A stretch of 6,747 nucleotides of DNA. Origin: Rickettsia typhi (GTDB lineage Bacteria > Pseudomonadota > Alphaproteobacteria > Rickettsiales > UBA1997). Where the stretch lies: assembly GCA_945903615.1 (NCBI GenBank), contig CAMDOL010000076.1, positions 1 through 6,747 on the forward strand, read 5' to 3'. Position numbers and translations under genes: made by a program. Position 1 is the first letter of the stretch; each line of letters starts with the position of its first letter. A model generated the notes under the pieces. The model did no database searches, had not been told where the DNA came from, and was given only the letters and a program-made list of their open reading frames with translations. This document shows positions 6,213-6,747 of the stretch, piece after piece.

Positions 6213-6747
6213 TTGGGAAGAAAAATCACCTATATATCTTTGTTGTTTTTTATGTTATCTGGTCTGGCAATCACGCCGGTCAATGCTGAATCTGGAACTA
6301 AAGATCGGTTTCGTAATTGCACACCTTCGGGCGGATCAATCTCTTCAGAGTCTCCCTCCCCTGGAAACCTAGATTATAACGCACTTAATGGTGGGGATGA
6401 TTTTTCTTTTGATGAAGCCAATCCTTATTGCTGGTCAGTTGTTTTGCCTTTGTATGCCGCGCTTAAAATTACCATTCCGATGATGAATCGTTCTTGTGGC
6501 AGTGGCAGCACAAATCCTCGACTTTCTCCATCACCACTGCAAGATGCAAGAGATATTCTTATGGGAGGCGTAAAATGTGGCACCAATCGAAATCTAGAAT
6601 GCTGCGGATTCGTTGCCACTGCTTCTACTACACTGGTAGCTTTTATTGGTGGAATAAAAATTCAACACGAAATTGCTGAGGATGCTTATAAAAATAGCTC
6701 TATTTGTGGTGGTGGTGTTGATCACAATTGGACGCGCTGGAACAGTC
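6213..6747 (+). CDS. virB6: Probable VirB6-like T4SS protein, N-terminal part (3' end outside window)
   Basis: An open frame runs from after the TAA at 6165-6167 to the window edge. No ATG gives a full N-terminus: the first (6252) falls inside the hydrophobic core of a signal peptide. The TTG at 6213, with GAG 7 bases upstream, starts GRKITYISLLFFMLSGLA and a likely cleavage site after VNA; a TTG at 6201 would add MSIK and is nearly as good. About 178 residues are visible. The mature part has seven cysteines, including an ECC pair, and blocks such as YCWSVVLPLYAALKI, LQDARDILMGGVKCG and a hydrophobic segment after ECC (GFVATASTTLVAFIGG). From memory these resemble the N-terminal region of VirB6/TrbL-type proteins of Rickettsiales, which form the inner-membrane channel. 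The position after virB4 on the same strand supports this. The main multi-span VirB6 domain lies beyond the edge, so the family call is moderate; the gene, signal peptide and frame are surer. Confidence 0.6.
   Translation, partial: MGRKITYISLLFFMLSGLAITPVNAESGTKDRFRNCTPSGGSISSESPSPGNLDYNALNGGDDFSFDEANPYCWSVVLPLYAALKITIPMMNRSCGSGSTNPRLSPSPLQDARDILMGGVKCGTNRNLECCGFVATASTTLVAFIGGIKIQHEIAEDAYKNSSICGGGVDHNWTRWNS

Noticed and set aside
6425..6679. Open frames on both strands inside the virB6-like gene (6425-6619 minus, 6494-6679 plus)
   Set aside because: The frame with a signal peptide and conserved-looking cysteine blocks spans the whole area; these are short overlaps without start signals.

Overview
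The window is AT-rich and reads as an alphaproteobacterial chromosome of Rickettsiales type (an obligate intracellular bacterium). The inference rests on four points: a VirB4 ATPase followed on the same strand by a probable VirB6-like envelope protein, which is the order seen in Rickettsiales type IV secretion (T4SS) clusters; a thioredoxin-reductase-fold ferredoxin-NADP reductase; a LolC/E-type lipoprotein-releasing permease; and decayed transposon debris with palindromic elements between genes. I cannot name the genus from this sequence alone.

Layout. 1-540 (+): C-terminal part of a protein ending in a LamG/concanavalin-A-like domain, cut by the left edge. 541-1170: no intact gene. It holds an 80-bp palindromic element (562-641) flanked by ATCTA direct repeats, then a frameshifted and truncated N-terminus of an IS5-type transposase (about 770-1142). 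1171-3435 (-): a two-gene unit, ferredoxin-NADP reductase then lolC, 3 bp apart, with the lolC ribosome binding site inside the end of the upstream gene and a weak hairpin terminator behind lolC. 3436-3578: a divergent promoter region. 3579-5960 (+): virB4, complete. 5961-6212: an intergenic gap largely filled by a second, about 180-bp, nearly fully palindromic MITE-like element (5998-6177). 6213-6747 (+): the start of a secreted, cysteine-rich, probable VirB6-like protein, cut by the right edge and using a non-ATG start.

How the genes relate. VirB4 and the VirB6-like protein would be the inner-membrane motor and channel parts of a T4SS. The reductase and LolC belong to housekeeping redox supply and lipoprotein export, and their pairing looks positional. 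The MITE-like hairpin lies between virB4 and the virB6-like gene, so any co-transcript must pass through a very long stem-loop. No virB3 lies directly upstream of virB4, unlike the usual virB3-virB4-virB6 order. I saw no tRNA, rRNA, CRISPR array or recognisable riboswitch. The main unexplained content is the pair of palindromic elements, not a new protein system.
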